From: an uncultured Pelagibacteraceae bacterium
GTDB taxonomy: Bacteria; Pseudomonadota; Alphaproteobacteria; Pelagibacterales; Pelagibacteraceae
DNA length: 53,968 nt
Assembly (NCBI GenBank): GCA_902569725.1
Contig: CACFVG010000005.1
Span: forward strand, 1-53,968
Direction: 5' to 3'
The notes under the pieces are model-generated. The model saw nothing but the letters and a program-made list of their open reading frames with translations, did not search any database and was not told where the DNA came from. The position numbers were made by a program, and so were the translations under genes. The number at the start of each line of letters is the position of its first letter. Positions within the stretch are counted from its first letter, which is position 1. This document shows, one piece after another, positions 7,994 through 16,134 of this stretch.

Positions 7994-8925
7994 ATTGGCT
8001 AACAAAAATAAAAACTTTTGGTGATAAAATAAAAAGAAATTTACAAAAAAAATTTCCAACAAAAGAAGAAATTGCAAATTCAGACTGGACAAGTTGCTGC
8101 AAAGGTCCTGTTTTAAAAAAAGATTTAGAAGAAAATTTATGGGTCTGTAATTCGTGTGGAAAGAATCATAGAATCAATTGTAAACAAAGGTTTGATATAT
8201 TTTTTGGAAAAAATAAATATGAAATTCTTGAAACACCTGTTCCATCTGAAGATCCTTTAAATTGGAAAGATACAAAAACTTACAAAGAAAGATTAATACA
8301 AGCTAGAAAAAAAACTGGTCAAAATTCTGCAGTTGTGATTGCAAAAGGTCAGATTAATGGAATTCAAGTTACAGCTGGAGCAATAAATTTCGATTTTATT
8401 GGAGGATCTGTTGGTGCTGCAGAAGGAGAGGCTATCATCTATGGTGTACAATATGCAATAGATAACAAAACTCCTTACATTTTTTTTCCTTGTGGTGGAG
8501 GTCAAAGAATGTTTGAAAGTCCAATAGCTTTAGCAAATATGACTAGAACTACACTTGCAATAAATGAATTAAAGAAAAGTAATCTTCCATATATCGTGGT
8601 TTTTACGGATCCAACAGCTGGTGGAATAACTGCATCTTTTGCTATGTTGGGAGATATTCACTATGCTGAAAGTGGTTGTTTAATTGCATTTGCTGGAAAG
8701 AGAGTAATTCAAGCTACAGTAAAGGAAGAGTTAAGTCCGGATTTTCAGACAGCTGAGTTTGTTGAAAAACATGGCTTTGTTGACAAAGTGGTAAAAAGAA
8801 AAGATATAACAAATGAAGTTGGAAAATTACTTGAAATATTGCTAAAGAAAAATTCTGAGGTAAATTCAGGACTATCAAATGAAACTTCAACAAATATTGA
8901 GCAACCTACAAAAGCTGCATCCTAA
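7990..8925 (+). CDS. accD: Acetyl-CoA carboxylase carboxyltransferase subunit beta
   Basis: AccD pairs with AccA to carboxylate acetyl-CoA to malonyl-CoA for fatty-acid synthesis. The 311 aa contain an N-terminal zinc ribbon and a crotonase-fold carboxyltransferase domain with GGGQRMFESPIAL, TDPTAGGITASFAMLGD and FAGKRVIQ. The zinc ribbon is abnormal: the second pair is a normal CNSC (53-56), but the first CxxC is shortened to adjacent cysteines C36-C37. The ATGA overlap with trpA keeps it in the trp operon, and folC starts inside its last 47 bases. The trpFBA-accD-folC order is conserved in alphaproteobacteria. Confidence 0.94.
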   Translation: MNWLTKIKTFGDKIKRNLQKKFPTKEEIANSDWTSCCKGPVLKKDLEENLWVCNSCGKNHRINCKQRFDIFFGKNKYEILETPVPSEDPLNWKDTKTYKERLIQARKKTGQNSAVVIAKGQINGIQVTAGAINFDFIGGSVGAAEGEAIIYGVQYAIDNKTPYIFFPCGGGQRMFESPIALANMTRTTLAINELKKSNLPYIVVFTDPTAGGITASFAMLGDIHYAESGCLIAFAGKRVIQATVKEELSPDFQTAEFVEKHGFVDKVVKRKDITNEVGKLLEILLKKNSEVNSGLSNETSTNIEQPTKAAS

Positions 8926-10150
8926 AGAAATAGATTTAAGTTTAAATCGAATTAAAAAACTCTGTAAAAAGCTTGGAAATCCTCAAGATGATTTACAATA
9001 TATATCTGTAGTTGGAACAAATGGAAAATACTCTACAATTCAAGCAATTAGAGCAATACTAAAAGATGCTAATATAAATTGTAATATTTATACAAGTCCT
9101 CATATACAAAAAATCAATGAAAGATTTATATATAATGATGAGGAAATTTCTGATGAAAATCTTGTAAAATTATTAACTGAAGTAGAAGATATCAATGCTG
9201 GTGAACCTATTACTTATTTTGAAATATTAACAGCTGCTTATTTTTATAATGCCAAAAATTTTAAAAATAATATTAACCTAATAGAAAGTGGTTTATTTCA
9301 TAGAGCAGATGCATGCTCTATTATTAAATCAAATTTAGCAAGTGTTATTACTGCTATCGGTTTAGATCACCTAGACTGGCTACCAAAAAACAAACAAACA
9401 ATAGATCAAATAATATATGAAAAAACTTCGTCTTTATTAACTTCAAAAATTATTGTCTCAAAACAAAGCTCAAATGAAACCCTAAAAAAAATAGTGAATT
9501 CAATTGAGAAAAATACTTCAAAAAAAATAGCTTTTGGCAATGATTTTAACTACACTTTAAATGAAAATGGATTTTTTTATTATGAAGATAAATATGGAGG
9601 TATTAAGCTTCCACTACCAAATTTGGAGGGTGAGTTCCAATTATCCAATATATCGACAGCTATAGCAACTATCAGAAATATAGAAGAAATAAATATTTCT
9701 AATCAAAATATTTTAAATGGAATAAAAAAAATTAAAAGTATTGCAAGATTTTCAGAGATAAAAAATGGAAAATTAAAAGATTTAGTAAAAAATAATAAAA
9801 TTTATATTGATGGATCACATAATCCTCTTGGAGCTAGTGTTTTGAGCAAACATCTTAATTCACTAGAATGTAACAAACATATAATTTTAGGAATGATGAG
9901 TAATAAAAATCATGTTGAGTATATTAATTATTTTAAAGATAAAATATCTTCTTTAACAACTGTAGATATTCCAAATCAATCAAATGCTATTAATGGTGAA
10001 GATTTAATGAAAAAATTAAAAAATTTAAAAAATGTTAAATATAAAAAATCAATTAAGGAAGCTATTAATTCAATAGATTTAAAAGATAACGATATAATTA
10101 TTATTACTGGATCCTTATATTTGGCTGGAGAAACTTTAAATCTTAATTAA
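8879..10150 (+). CDS. folC: Dihydrofolate/folylpolyglutamate synthase (FolC), atypical P-loop
   Basis: FolC ligates glutamate to dihydropteroate and folates. The 423-aa protein starts inside accD; this start is supported because family-typical LHPKEIDLSLNRIKKL appears at residues 13-28. The Mur-ligase-type P-loop GTNGKGST is GTNGKYST (46-53). The GLGGRLDA motif is GLFHRADA (138-145). Other expected segments are present: YTSPHI, ITAIGLDHLDWL, YEKTSSL and DGSHNPLGAS. The two altered motifs lie in the ATP/pterin region, so kinetics or substrate may differ. It converges on trxA with a 4-base overlap. The family is certain; full bifunctionality is inferred. Confidence 0.88.
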   Translation: MKLQQILSNLQKLHPKEIDLSLNRIKKLCKKLGNPQDDLQYISVVGTNGKYSTIQAIRAILKDANINCNIYTSPHIQKINERFIYNDEEISDENLVKLLTEVEDINAGEPITYFEILTAAYFYNAKNFKNNINLIESGLFHRADACSIIKSNLASVITAIGLDHLDWLPKNKQTIDQIIYEKTSSLLTSKIIVSKQSSNETLKKIVNSIEKNTSKKIAFGNDFNYTLNENGFFYYEDKYGGIKLPLPNLEGEFQLSNISTAIATIRNIEEINISNQNILNGIKKIKSIARFSEIKNGKLKDLVKNNKIYIDGSHNPLGASVLSKHLNSLECNKHIILGMMSNKNHVEYINYFKDKISSLTTVDIPNQSNAINGEDLMKKLKNLKNVKYKKSIKEAINSIDLKDNDIIIITGSLYLAGETLNLN

Positions 10151-10629
10151 ATATTTTCTTTTATCCAGGAAACAATATTTGATTTTGTGGTAGCTCCAAC
10201 TTTAGTGGCTTTTAACTCACCACCTGAAAAAAGAAGCATAGTAGGAATTCCACGAATCCCAAATTGGGTAGGAACATTGGGTTCGAGATCGATGTTGTGT
10301 TTTGCAATTACAACATCATTGGCCATTTCGTTAGAAATTTCATCTAATGTTGGTGCAATTTGTTTGCAAGGTTTGCACCATTCAGCCCAAAAATCAACAA
10401 TTACTGGTTTAGTAGCTTTAATTACTTCTGTTTCAAAATTTTCATCTGTCAAATTAATTACTTTAGATTTTTCTATATTACTTTCTTGTTTAGCTTCTTC
10501 TATTTTGGTTTCTTGGATATGTAGATTTTGATTTTCTTCTTTTTTAATATCCTCTTCTTTTGAAAGAACCTGCAACTCAGAAGTATTTTGGATATTATTT
10601 TTTAAATTATTATTTTCATTTTCAGACAT
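10147..10629 (-). CDS. trxA: Thioredoxin with acidic N-terminal extension and CKPC active site
   Basis: Thioredoxins reduce protein disulfides. The C-terminal ~105 residues are a complete Trx domain: VIVDFWAEWCKPCKQIAP (active site C85-K-P-C88), the buried Asp after VIV, and the cis-proline segment GIPTML. The usual active site is CGPC; Lys replaces Gly. A ~55-residue N-terminal extension is rich in Glu, Asn and Lys with no signal peptide or membrane segment and is probably disordered. There is no good alternative start closer to the domain. The 3' end overlaps folC in a tail-to-tail arrangement. The trxA-after-folC order is typical of alphaproteobacteria. Confidence 0.92.
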   Translation of the reverse strand: MSENENNNLKNNIQNTSELQVLSKEEDIKKEENQNLHIQETKIEEAKQESNIEKSKVINLTDENFETEVIKATKPVIVDFWAEWCKPCKQIAPTLDEISNEMANDVVIAKHNIDLEPNVPTQFGIRGIPTMLLFSGGELKATKVGATTKSNIVSWIKENI

Positions 10630-10698
10630 TTAAACCTATATATTAGTTAATATTTTATATTCAATATATAAAAATAACTATTTTTAAAATTATCCACA

Positions 10699-12129
10699 CT
10701 AAGAATTTTCATATTTTTTTTGTATTGACATTACGTGTGAATTAAGTTCGTCCAAAAATTTTAATTTTTCTTGATCATTTTCATTAGAATATTTGTCTCT
10801 AAGTGTATCAATTTCACTGTAACAAGCGGATACAGTCCACCATTTTTCAAATTTTTCACTTAAAATTCTTTTAGAAATAGATCTTTTTATAGATTTTAAA
10901 ATATCAGGTGGTAGTACTTCCGGTGCTTCTTGATAAATTATTTTTTTACCAAAACCTATAAGTCTCTCATCATCAAATTTATCTAGTAATTTTAATTTAT
11001 CTTGCCAAGATGCAGCATGCCAAGCTGGAAAAAGTGCAGTATCTTTATTTGAAGTAAATTTATGATAAATGCTCTCTTCCGCATAAATATCAAGTTGAGA
11101 TTTTGATTGTTCTTTTTCTTCCGCTATTTCTCTAAGTGCTATAAGAATATTTTGGGAAAACTTTTCATTATCTCTTACTAATTTAGCTCTTTTTTTTATT
11201 AAACTTAGGTCCATTGTATTATATGGTTCAGCTTTCATTCCATATTCTGCATCTAAAATTATTGGTGCCTTATTTGATCTAATAGTTCTTAAAAATTTTG
11301 GGGTTTTTTTCATCTCTAATTTTAAATCGTTAATCGACATATTTAATATTGGCTCAATATCTATACGTAAATCTACAGCCTGCCCCCATTTATAGATTTG
11401 GTGAATACAGTGCTTTGGGTGTAAAGGAGCACACAAATACAATCTAGATTTTCCATAAAAATATTCATTTAATGTTATAATTTCTTCTTTTTTAAAAATT
11501 GTTTCAGTATCTGCTCTGCTTGCTGTTCTTAAAAACATATCCCAAGTACTTGGTTGTCTTTTTTTAATTATACTTAAAATTTTGGCAGTTAAAGTTGCAT
11601 CTGTTAGTGCGCTATGAGCATCACTTGAATCTAAGCCCTGCATACGTGAAAGTGATTCAAGTTTAAATACTGGATTATTCTTTTCGTTTATTTCTGTTTC
11701 TAGAACAGAAGGATCAACAGCATAGGCGGCTCTTGCAATATTTATACCATCATGTCTTTTATTTGGAGAAGCATTTGTAATATAAGGATACCTTATACCT
11801 TTAAAAAATTCTTTTCTAATTAGTTCGTCGTCAAAATTAAGATTCGACCAGCCTAGAAATATTGAACCTTTCCATTTATTAAAAATTTTTTCAACTTCGC
11901 CAAGCATTTGATAGTGACTTAAATTTCCTTGTGTTAGTTGTTTAATACTAGTACGATTCACTATAAGTGCCATAGCTTGTGGAATCTCACCTTCTGGCAA
12001 CCTACATCTGAAATTAAATCTATCTATTTCCTTAAAGTTTTTATCAACTAAAACACCACCAATTTCAATTATACTTGCCCAGTCTGTTGCCGCTGAACTA
12101 CTTTCTATGTCCCAAATAGCTAAATTCAT
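10699..12129 (-). CDS. sbcB: Exodeoxyribonuclease I
   Basis: This processive 3'-5' single-strand exonuclease acts in mismatch repair and recombination. The 476-aa protein has an N-terminal DEDD exonuclease domain: DIESS at residues 7-11 supplies the first acidic pair, NLNFDDELIRKEFF matches the ExoI NxxFDDE motif, and SSDAHSALTDAT provides the HxAxxD motif. The QPSTWDMFLRTAS segment matches the ExoI linker, and the ~250-residue C-terminal part resembles the ExoI SH3-like and helical domains (APLHPKH, GFGKKIIYQEAPEVLP). Length matches E. coli SbcB (475). A 69-base AT-rich gap separates it from trxA. Confidence 0.9.
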   Translation of the reverse strand: MNLAIWDIESSSAATDWASIIEIGGVLVDKNFKEIDRFNFRCRLPEGEIPQAMALIVNRTSIKQLTQGNLSHYQMLGEVEKIFNKWKGSIFLGWSNLNFDDELIRKEFFKGIRYPYITNASPNKRHDGINIARAAYAVDPSVLETEINEKNNPVFKLESLSRMQGLDSSDAHSALTDATLTAKILSIIKKRQPSTWDMFLRTASRADTETIFKKEEIITLNEYFYGKSRLYLCAPLHPKHCIHQIYKWGQAVDLRIDIEPILNMSINDLKLEMKKTPKFLRTIRSNKAPIILDAEYGMKAEPYNTMDLSLIKKRAKLVRDNEKFSQNILIALREIAEEKEQSKSQLDIYAEESIYHKFTSNKDTALFPAWHAASWQDKLKLLDKFDDERLIGFGKKIIYQEAPEVLPPDILKSIKRSISKRILSEKFEKWWTVSACYSEIDTLRDKYSNENDQEKLKFLDELNSHVMSIQKKYENS

Positions 12130-12257
12130 ATATTAATTATCTTTTTAAAAGCTATGTTTTGATGGATGTCTAGATTATTTTTTGATGACTAAACTTTTTG
12201 CATCTAAACAAGTAGCAATTTTTAGTACTATCTCTTTTAAGAGTTTATTAATAAATG

Positions 12258-12947
12258 TCAATCTAAATTATTAATTTCATAAAATTTTTTTACTCTTCCT
12301 AAAAATAAATTTTGATACATTGCTAATTCTGGTCCCTCAATCTTAAATTCTTGAAACAAAATATCTTTTGTACAAAGTAAAATAATTCCTGCTTTCATTT
12401 TAGTTCCATACACTTTGTCATGAGCTAAAGTGTAAGCACCTAATTGTAAAAAGTAGTCCTGGATATAGTCACTTTTTTTGGGCTTGTTGGCCTGCTTAAA
12501 ATCTATGATGACGCTCTCTCCTGTGTATACACCTATAAGATCTGCTGTACCGGCATATTTGTGTTCTGGATTTTGAAGCGTAGCTTCTATTCCATATATT
12601 TCCTCTAATTTTCCTTTAATTCCTTTATCTATTATTTCTTTAGCCATATTTTTGTACTGTTCATTTTCCTCAAAAAAACTCTCATTTACTCTATTTTTCA
12701 AAAAATTTTCTATATGTAGGTGCATTGATGAACCCCTGCTAGATGCTTCATTTTTTATTTTATTAGCTTCGGTATGGCCCACTCTTTGTTTCCAATTTTC
12801 TAAAGCTGCTTTATCTTCTTCTGATTTAGTTGCTTGTAAAATAGAAGTGACGCTTGGTAATTTATTATTATTAAACAAGTAATGCCTAAATCCATTTTTA
12901 AGAGACCTGGATGACTTTGGGTAAGTAAATTTATTATTCCATTTCAT
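12258..12947 (-). CDS. PD-(D/E)XK nuclease, MGME1/phage exonuclease-like
   Basis: This 229-aa protein carries the nuclease core of the RecB/Cas4/MGME1 group: LPSVTSILQATK near residue 30, a catalytic-His helix in RGSSMHLHIENFL (about 72-84), AGTADLIGVY with the metal Asp, VIIDFKQANKPKK with the D-(x)-K motif, and YFLQLGAYTLA (motif QxxxY). There is no helicase domain, so it is a stand-alone nuclease. Similar single-domain enzymes act on single-stranded DNA ends in mitochondria (MGME1) and are common in phages. It sits between sbcB and hisG, both on the same strand. Its role in repair or DNA end trimming is inferred; no specific name can be assigned. Confidence 0.75.
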   Translation of the reverse strand: MKWNNKFTYPKSSRSLKNGFRHYLFNNNKLPSVTSILQATKSEEDKAALENWKQRVGHTEANKIKNEASSRGSSMHLHIENFLKNRVNESFFEENEQYKNMAKEIIDKGIKGKLEEIYGIEATLQNPEHKYAGTADLIGVYTGESVIIDFKQANKPKKSDYIQDYFLQLGAYTLAHDKVYGTKMKAGIILLCTKDILFQEFKIEGPELAMYQNLFLGRVKKFYEINNLD

Positions 12948-12961
12948 ATGTTCTATCTTTA

Positions 12962-13642
12962 CTAAGATATTAATTTAATTATTTTATTAACACCTTTTTT
13001 TTTAGTTGATAACCTGGATCTCATTAAACAAGCCTGAGACTTTAAAATTTTACCATCATTTAATATACGAAGTTTATTAGCTGTTAAAGTTTGACCGCTA
13101 GAAGTTATATCAGAAATTAGTTCAGCCGTTAAATTTGTGGGCATCGCTTCCGTTGCCCCTCTAGATTTTATTATAGAAAAGTTAGTTACTCCTCTTGAAT
13201 ATAAATATTGACGGGTAAGATTTGGATATTTTGAGCCGATCCTAATCAATCTTTTATTTTTTTTTCTAAACTCATCTGCAACTTCATCTAAATCTAATGT
13301 GGTAAAAACATCAATAAATTCATCTCTCACAGCCAAGACTAAAGTAGCAAAACCAAAATTTAGTTTTTTTTCAACTTTAATATTTCTTTGGACATTTATT
13401 TCTGACTCTCTTAATAAATCAAATCCACTTATTCCTATATCGAGTCTTCCAATAGCAATCTGCTCTATAATTTCTCTTGCATGTAAAAATAAAACTCTAA
13501 CATTGGGTCTATCTTTAATTCTTCCAAGTAATTCACGTTTATTATAATAAATTTTTAATTTTTTCTTTTTAAAAATTTTTTCACTTAAAAAATTCAAGCG
13601 TCCTTTTGAAGGAATCCCTATGTTTATTATTTCGTTACTCAT
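12962..13642 (-). CDS. hisG: ATP phosphoribosyltransferase, short form
   Basis: HisG joins ATP and PRPP in the first step of histidine synthesis. The 226-aa length is the short HisG form, which lacks the C-terminal regulatory domain and needs HisZ. Visible motifs are the N-terminal IGIPSKGRL, RLDIGISGFDLL (substrate binding), IGSKYPNLTRQYL and SRGATEAMPTNLTAELISDITSSGQTL, the PRPP-binding region. The partner hisZ lies immediately upstream with a 4-base overlap, as expected for the hetero-octameric enzyme. Feedback inhibition by histidine would act through HisZ. Confidence 0.94.
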   Translation of the reverse strand: MSNEIINIGIPSKGRLNFLSEKIFKKKKLKIYYNKRELLGRIKDRPNVRVLFLHAREIIEQIAIGRLDIGISGFDLLRESEINVQRNIKVEKKLNFGFATLVLAVRDEFIDVFTTLDLDEVADEFRKKNKRLIRIGSKYPNLTRQYLYSRGVTNFSIIKSRGATEAMPTNLTAELISDITSSGQTLTANKLRILNDGKILKSQACLMRSRLSTKKKGVNKIIKLIS

Positions 13643-14688
13643 AAATTTATTGCAGCTCCTACTGCGGGTATTTTTTTTAATCCAAGAACTTTTGATGTTA
13701 AATCATTGTATCTTCCACCAGCTACCAAAGTTTTAACTGATTTTTTAATCTTCACTTCAATTGAAAAAATGAATGAACTATAATATTCGACATCCTTGCC
13801 TCTTCCATTGCTTGTTGAAAACTCAAAATTTATACTTTTCTGGTTAAGATTTGAAATTGGAAAAAAATCTTTTCCAACAGAAATATTTAAATTATATTTT
13901 TTATAAAATTTATTCAATTTTTTTGGAGCTTCTTTAAGTGAACATTTAATTTTTAAAAACTCTCTAATAATTTTTGAACTATATTTTCCTGTTTCAGCAA
14001 TTCTAGGATCGTTTATTTTTCTTTCGTATCTCTCAATTATTTCTCGATAACTTCTACCAGCAATAATTTTATTGGGATTTTCTTTTTTCATCTTTAGATA
14101 AGTTTTTTTATCGCCTGCAACGACAATAGGGTCTATATCAGAATTACTCTGTAAACGGTTTAGGAGTTCTGAAAAGTATTTTTCATTCCAGTAAAACTTT
14201 AGCAATCTAGCCTTCCAGCGCTGTGGCATAGAAAGCTTCTTAATTAATAGTTCAAATAATTTAAAATTCCCTATTTTTACAGTTGCTTTTTTAAAACCAA
14301 ATTTTTTAATAATTTTAATTGATGTATCTAAAATTTCTTTATCATCTTTATTTTCATTTTTAGATGAAAATATTTCCATTCCTATTTGTTTAACTATGAC
14401 GTTTTTTTTATTATATGATTTTCTAAATGCATTTCCTGTATAGAAAACTTTTTCTTTAGAATTTGTATTATTTTGAGCATATCTTAAAATTGAGGATATG
14501 GAGAGATCTGGTGTTAATGAAAAATCCCTCCCATCAGAATTATAAAAAGAAAATAAATATTTTCTAAAATTTTCTCCTGATCTTTGTAAAATATATTTTG
14601 TTTCCAACACTGGATCTAATTCAATATTCTTAAACCCTTTAGACTTTATTAATCTAAGGATTTTCTTAGATAAGTTTTTTGATTTCAT
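13639..14688 (-). CDS. hisZ: ATP phosphoribosyltransferase regulatory subunit
   Basis: HisZ is a histidyl-tRNA-synthetase paralogue without aminoacylation activity that activates short HisG and senses histidine. The 349-aa protein has a class II synthetase-like core (DFSLTPDLSISSILRYAQN, YTGNAFR for motif 2, and VAGGRYNDLTSKVLG near the end for motif 3) but no C-terminal anticodon-binding domain. It overlaps hisG by 4 bases and hisS by 23, so hisS-hisZ-hisG is one transcription unit. This compact arrangement couples histidine charging and synthesis genes. Confidence 0.9.
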   Translation of the reverse strand: MKSKNLSKKILRLIKSKGFKNIELDPVLETKYILQRSGENFRKYLFSFYNSDGRDFSLTPDLSISSILRYAQNNTNSKEKVFYTGNAFRKSYNKKNVIVKQIGMEIFSSKNENKDDKEILDTSIKIIKKFGFKKATVKIGNFKLFELLIKKLSMPQRWKARLLKFYWNEKYFSELLNRLQSNSDIDPIVVAGDKKTYLKMKKENPNKIIAGRSYREIIERYERKINDPRIAETGKYSSKIIREFLKIKCSLKEAPKKLNKFYKKYNLNISVGKDFFPISNLNQKSINFEFSTSNGRGKDVEYYSSFIFSIEVKIKKSVKTLVAGGRYNDLTSKVLGLKKIPAVGAAINL

Positions 14689-16057
14689 TTACTAAGTTTT
14701 CTTTTTGAATTGTAATTTGATTATTTCCTTTTTCGCCTTGGAGATTTTTCAAAGTAATTTTATTTTCCTTAAATTCGTTTTCTCCACATATTAATGCAAT
14801 TTTAAGGCTCTTGCGGTTTGCATAATCTAATTGTTTAGAAAGTTTTTTATTACTTTCTAAAAAAATTTCAGAATTAATTCCATTATTTCTTAGAATATTT
14901 AGTAACTCATAATATTTATCTAAATATTTTTCATCCATTATGCACACTAGTACTGGTTTTTGTTCATCAACTTCATTTTTGTTTTTTTGAGACAGGCACC
15001 AAACTAAACGAGAAATTCCAATAGAGATTCCTGAACCGAGGAATGGATCACCTTTAAATTTGGTTACCAAATATTCACCGCCACTACAAATTGATCCTGG
15101 CTCTACAATTTTACCTTTTGGATTTTTAACCTCAAAATTTAAGTTAGTTTCTACAATAAACCCCGTATATATATCTAGACCTCGGCATATTTTTGGATCG
15201 AACTTAACTAGATCTGCATAATCTCCATAATTTAAGATATCAAACAAATCTTCGAGCTCATTTATACCTTGTTTCGTTAAGGGATTATCAATCTTTTTTG
15301 ATAGATCTTTTAAGTCTTTGATCTTTAAAAAATCTATAATCTCTTTTGCTTGATTATCACTTAAGTTTGCACCTTTAGTTACAGCTCCACTAGCATCGCG
15401 TCTTTCCTTTTTTAATAACTCTTCAACACCTTTTAAACCAAACCCTTTTTTATCTAATTTATCAATTGCTCTTAAAACTTTCTTTTTTTGCTTTTCATCA
15501 AATATTTTAAGTTGATCCATTAAACCTTGTATAATTTTTCTATTGCTTACATTGATTGTAAAGTCTGATTTTTTTAAACCACAACTTATAAGGGTGCTTC
15601 CAATAACATTAATTAATTCCGAGTTAGCCTGCTTAATATCAAATTTACCAACAATATCGCAGTCACATTGTTCGAACGATTTCCACCTACCATTAGAACT
15701 CTTCTCTCGTCTAAAAACTGTTCCCATTTGATATCTTTTATATGGGTTTGGTAAATTCATATAATTTTGACTATAAAAACGTGCGAGTGGAACTGAAAGA
15801 TCATAAATTAACGAAATATCTGTACCATCATCATCAAAAGTATAAATGTCAGACATTGGGTTCTCTTCATCCTCGGCCAATGAATTTCCAATCATAGAGC
15901 TATATTCCATAGGGCTAGTTTCAAGAGGACTAAATCCAAACTTAATAAAGTTTTGTTCAATTATTTTTAATAATTTTTTCTTTAAAATAAGATCTGATCC
16001 CCAACTATCTTGAAAACCTCTGGGTAAACTTGGTACTAATTTATTTTCTTTGTTCAT
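14666..16057 (-). CDS. hisS: Histidyl-tRNA synthetase, alphaproteobacterial derived type
   Basis: HisRS charges tRNA-His. From ATG at 16057 the protein has 463 aa. An in-frame extension to 16102 would lie wholly inside the tRNA-His gene, so the start MNKENKL, directly before the conserved LPRGFQD, is chosen. Visible parts are IYDLSVPLARFY (motif 2 region), GRWKSFEQCDCDIVG, CRGLDIYTGF, GGEYL and a C-terminal anticodon-binding domain. The FEQCDCD version resembles the derived alphaproteobacterial HisRS that recognises tRNA-His lacking G-1. No Shine-Dalgarno is visible; the start codon follows the tRNA 3' CCA by three bases. The 3' end overlaps hisZ. Confidence 0.93.
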   Translation of the reverse strand: MNKENKLVPSLPRGFQDSWGSDLILKKKLLKIIEQNFIKFGFSPLETSPMEYSSMIGNSLAEDEENPMSDIYTFDDDGTDISLIYDLSVPLARFYSQNYMNLPNPYKRYQMGTVFRREKSSNGRWKSFEQCDCDIVGKFDIKQANSELINVIGSTLISCGLKKSDFTINVSNRKIIQGLMDQLKIFDEKQKKKVLRAIDKLDKKGFGLKGVEELLKKERRDASGAVTKGANLSDNQAKEIIDFLKIKDLKDLSKKIDNPLTKQGINELEDLFDILNYGDYADLVKFDPKICRGLDIYTGFIVETNLNFEVKNPKGKIVEPGSICSGGEYLVTKFKGDPFLGSGISIGISRLVWCLSQKNKNEVDEQKPVLVCIMDEKYLDKYYELLNILRNNGINSEIFLESNKKLSKQLDYANRKSLKIALICGENEFKENKITLKNLQGEKGNNQITIQKENLVNEIKKLI

Positions 16058-16060
16058 GTT

Positions 16061-16134
16061 TGGTACAGTTTGAAGGTTCTGCCCCTTCGCCTGAATCTCC
16101 ACAGGATTCCGTGCTACTATTACACCAAAACTGC
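16061..16134 (-). tRNA. tRNA-His (GUG), atypical, abutting hisS
   Basis: A full cloverleaf can be folded on the minus strand. The acceptor stem is GCAGTTT/AAACTGT (G1-U72 wobble), the D-stem GTGT/GCAC, the anticodon stem GAATC/GATTC with loop CTGTGGA (anticodon GTG, U33 present), and the T-stem GAAGG/CCTTC, followed by A73 and an encoded CCA. Position -1 is A, so the usual G-1 of tRNA-His is absent, as in many alphaproteobacteria. The T-loop is GGCAGAA instead of TTCRANN, and D-loop position 18 is A. A TATAAA-like -10 box lies at 16148-16153. It is either the functional tRNA-His or a tRNA mimic controlling hisS; the intact CCA favours a real tRNA. Confidence 0.78.

Noticed and set aside
12175-12261. 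28-codon frame starting with TTG overlapping the nuclease stop (minus strand), in the 128-base gap before sbcB
   Set aside because: It is too short, has no recognisable motif, and nothing beyond the TTGA overlap supports it. The rest of the gap shows nothing.
16058-16102. N-terminal extension of HisS by 15 residues
   Set aside because: It lies wholly within the tRNA-His gene and adds nothing family-like.
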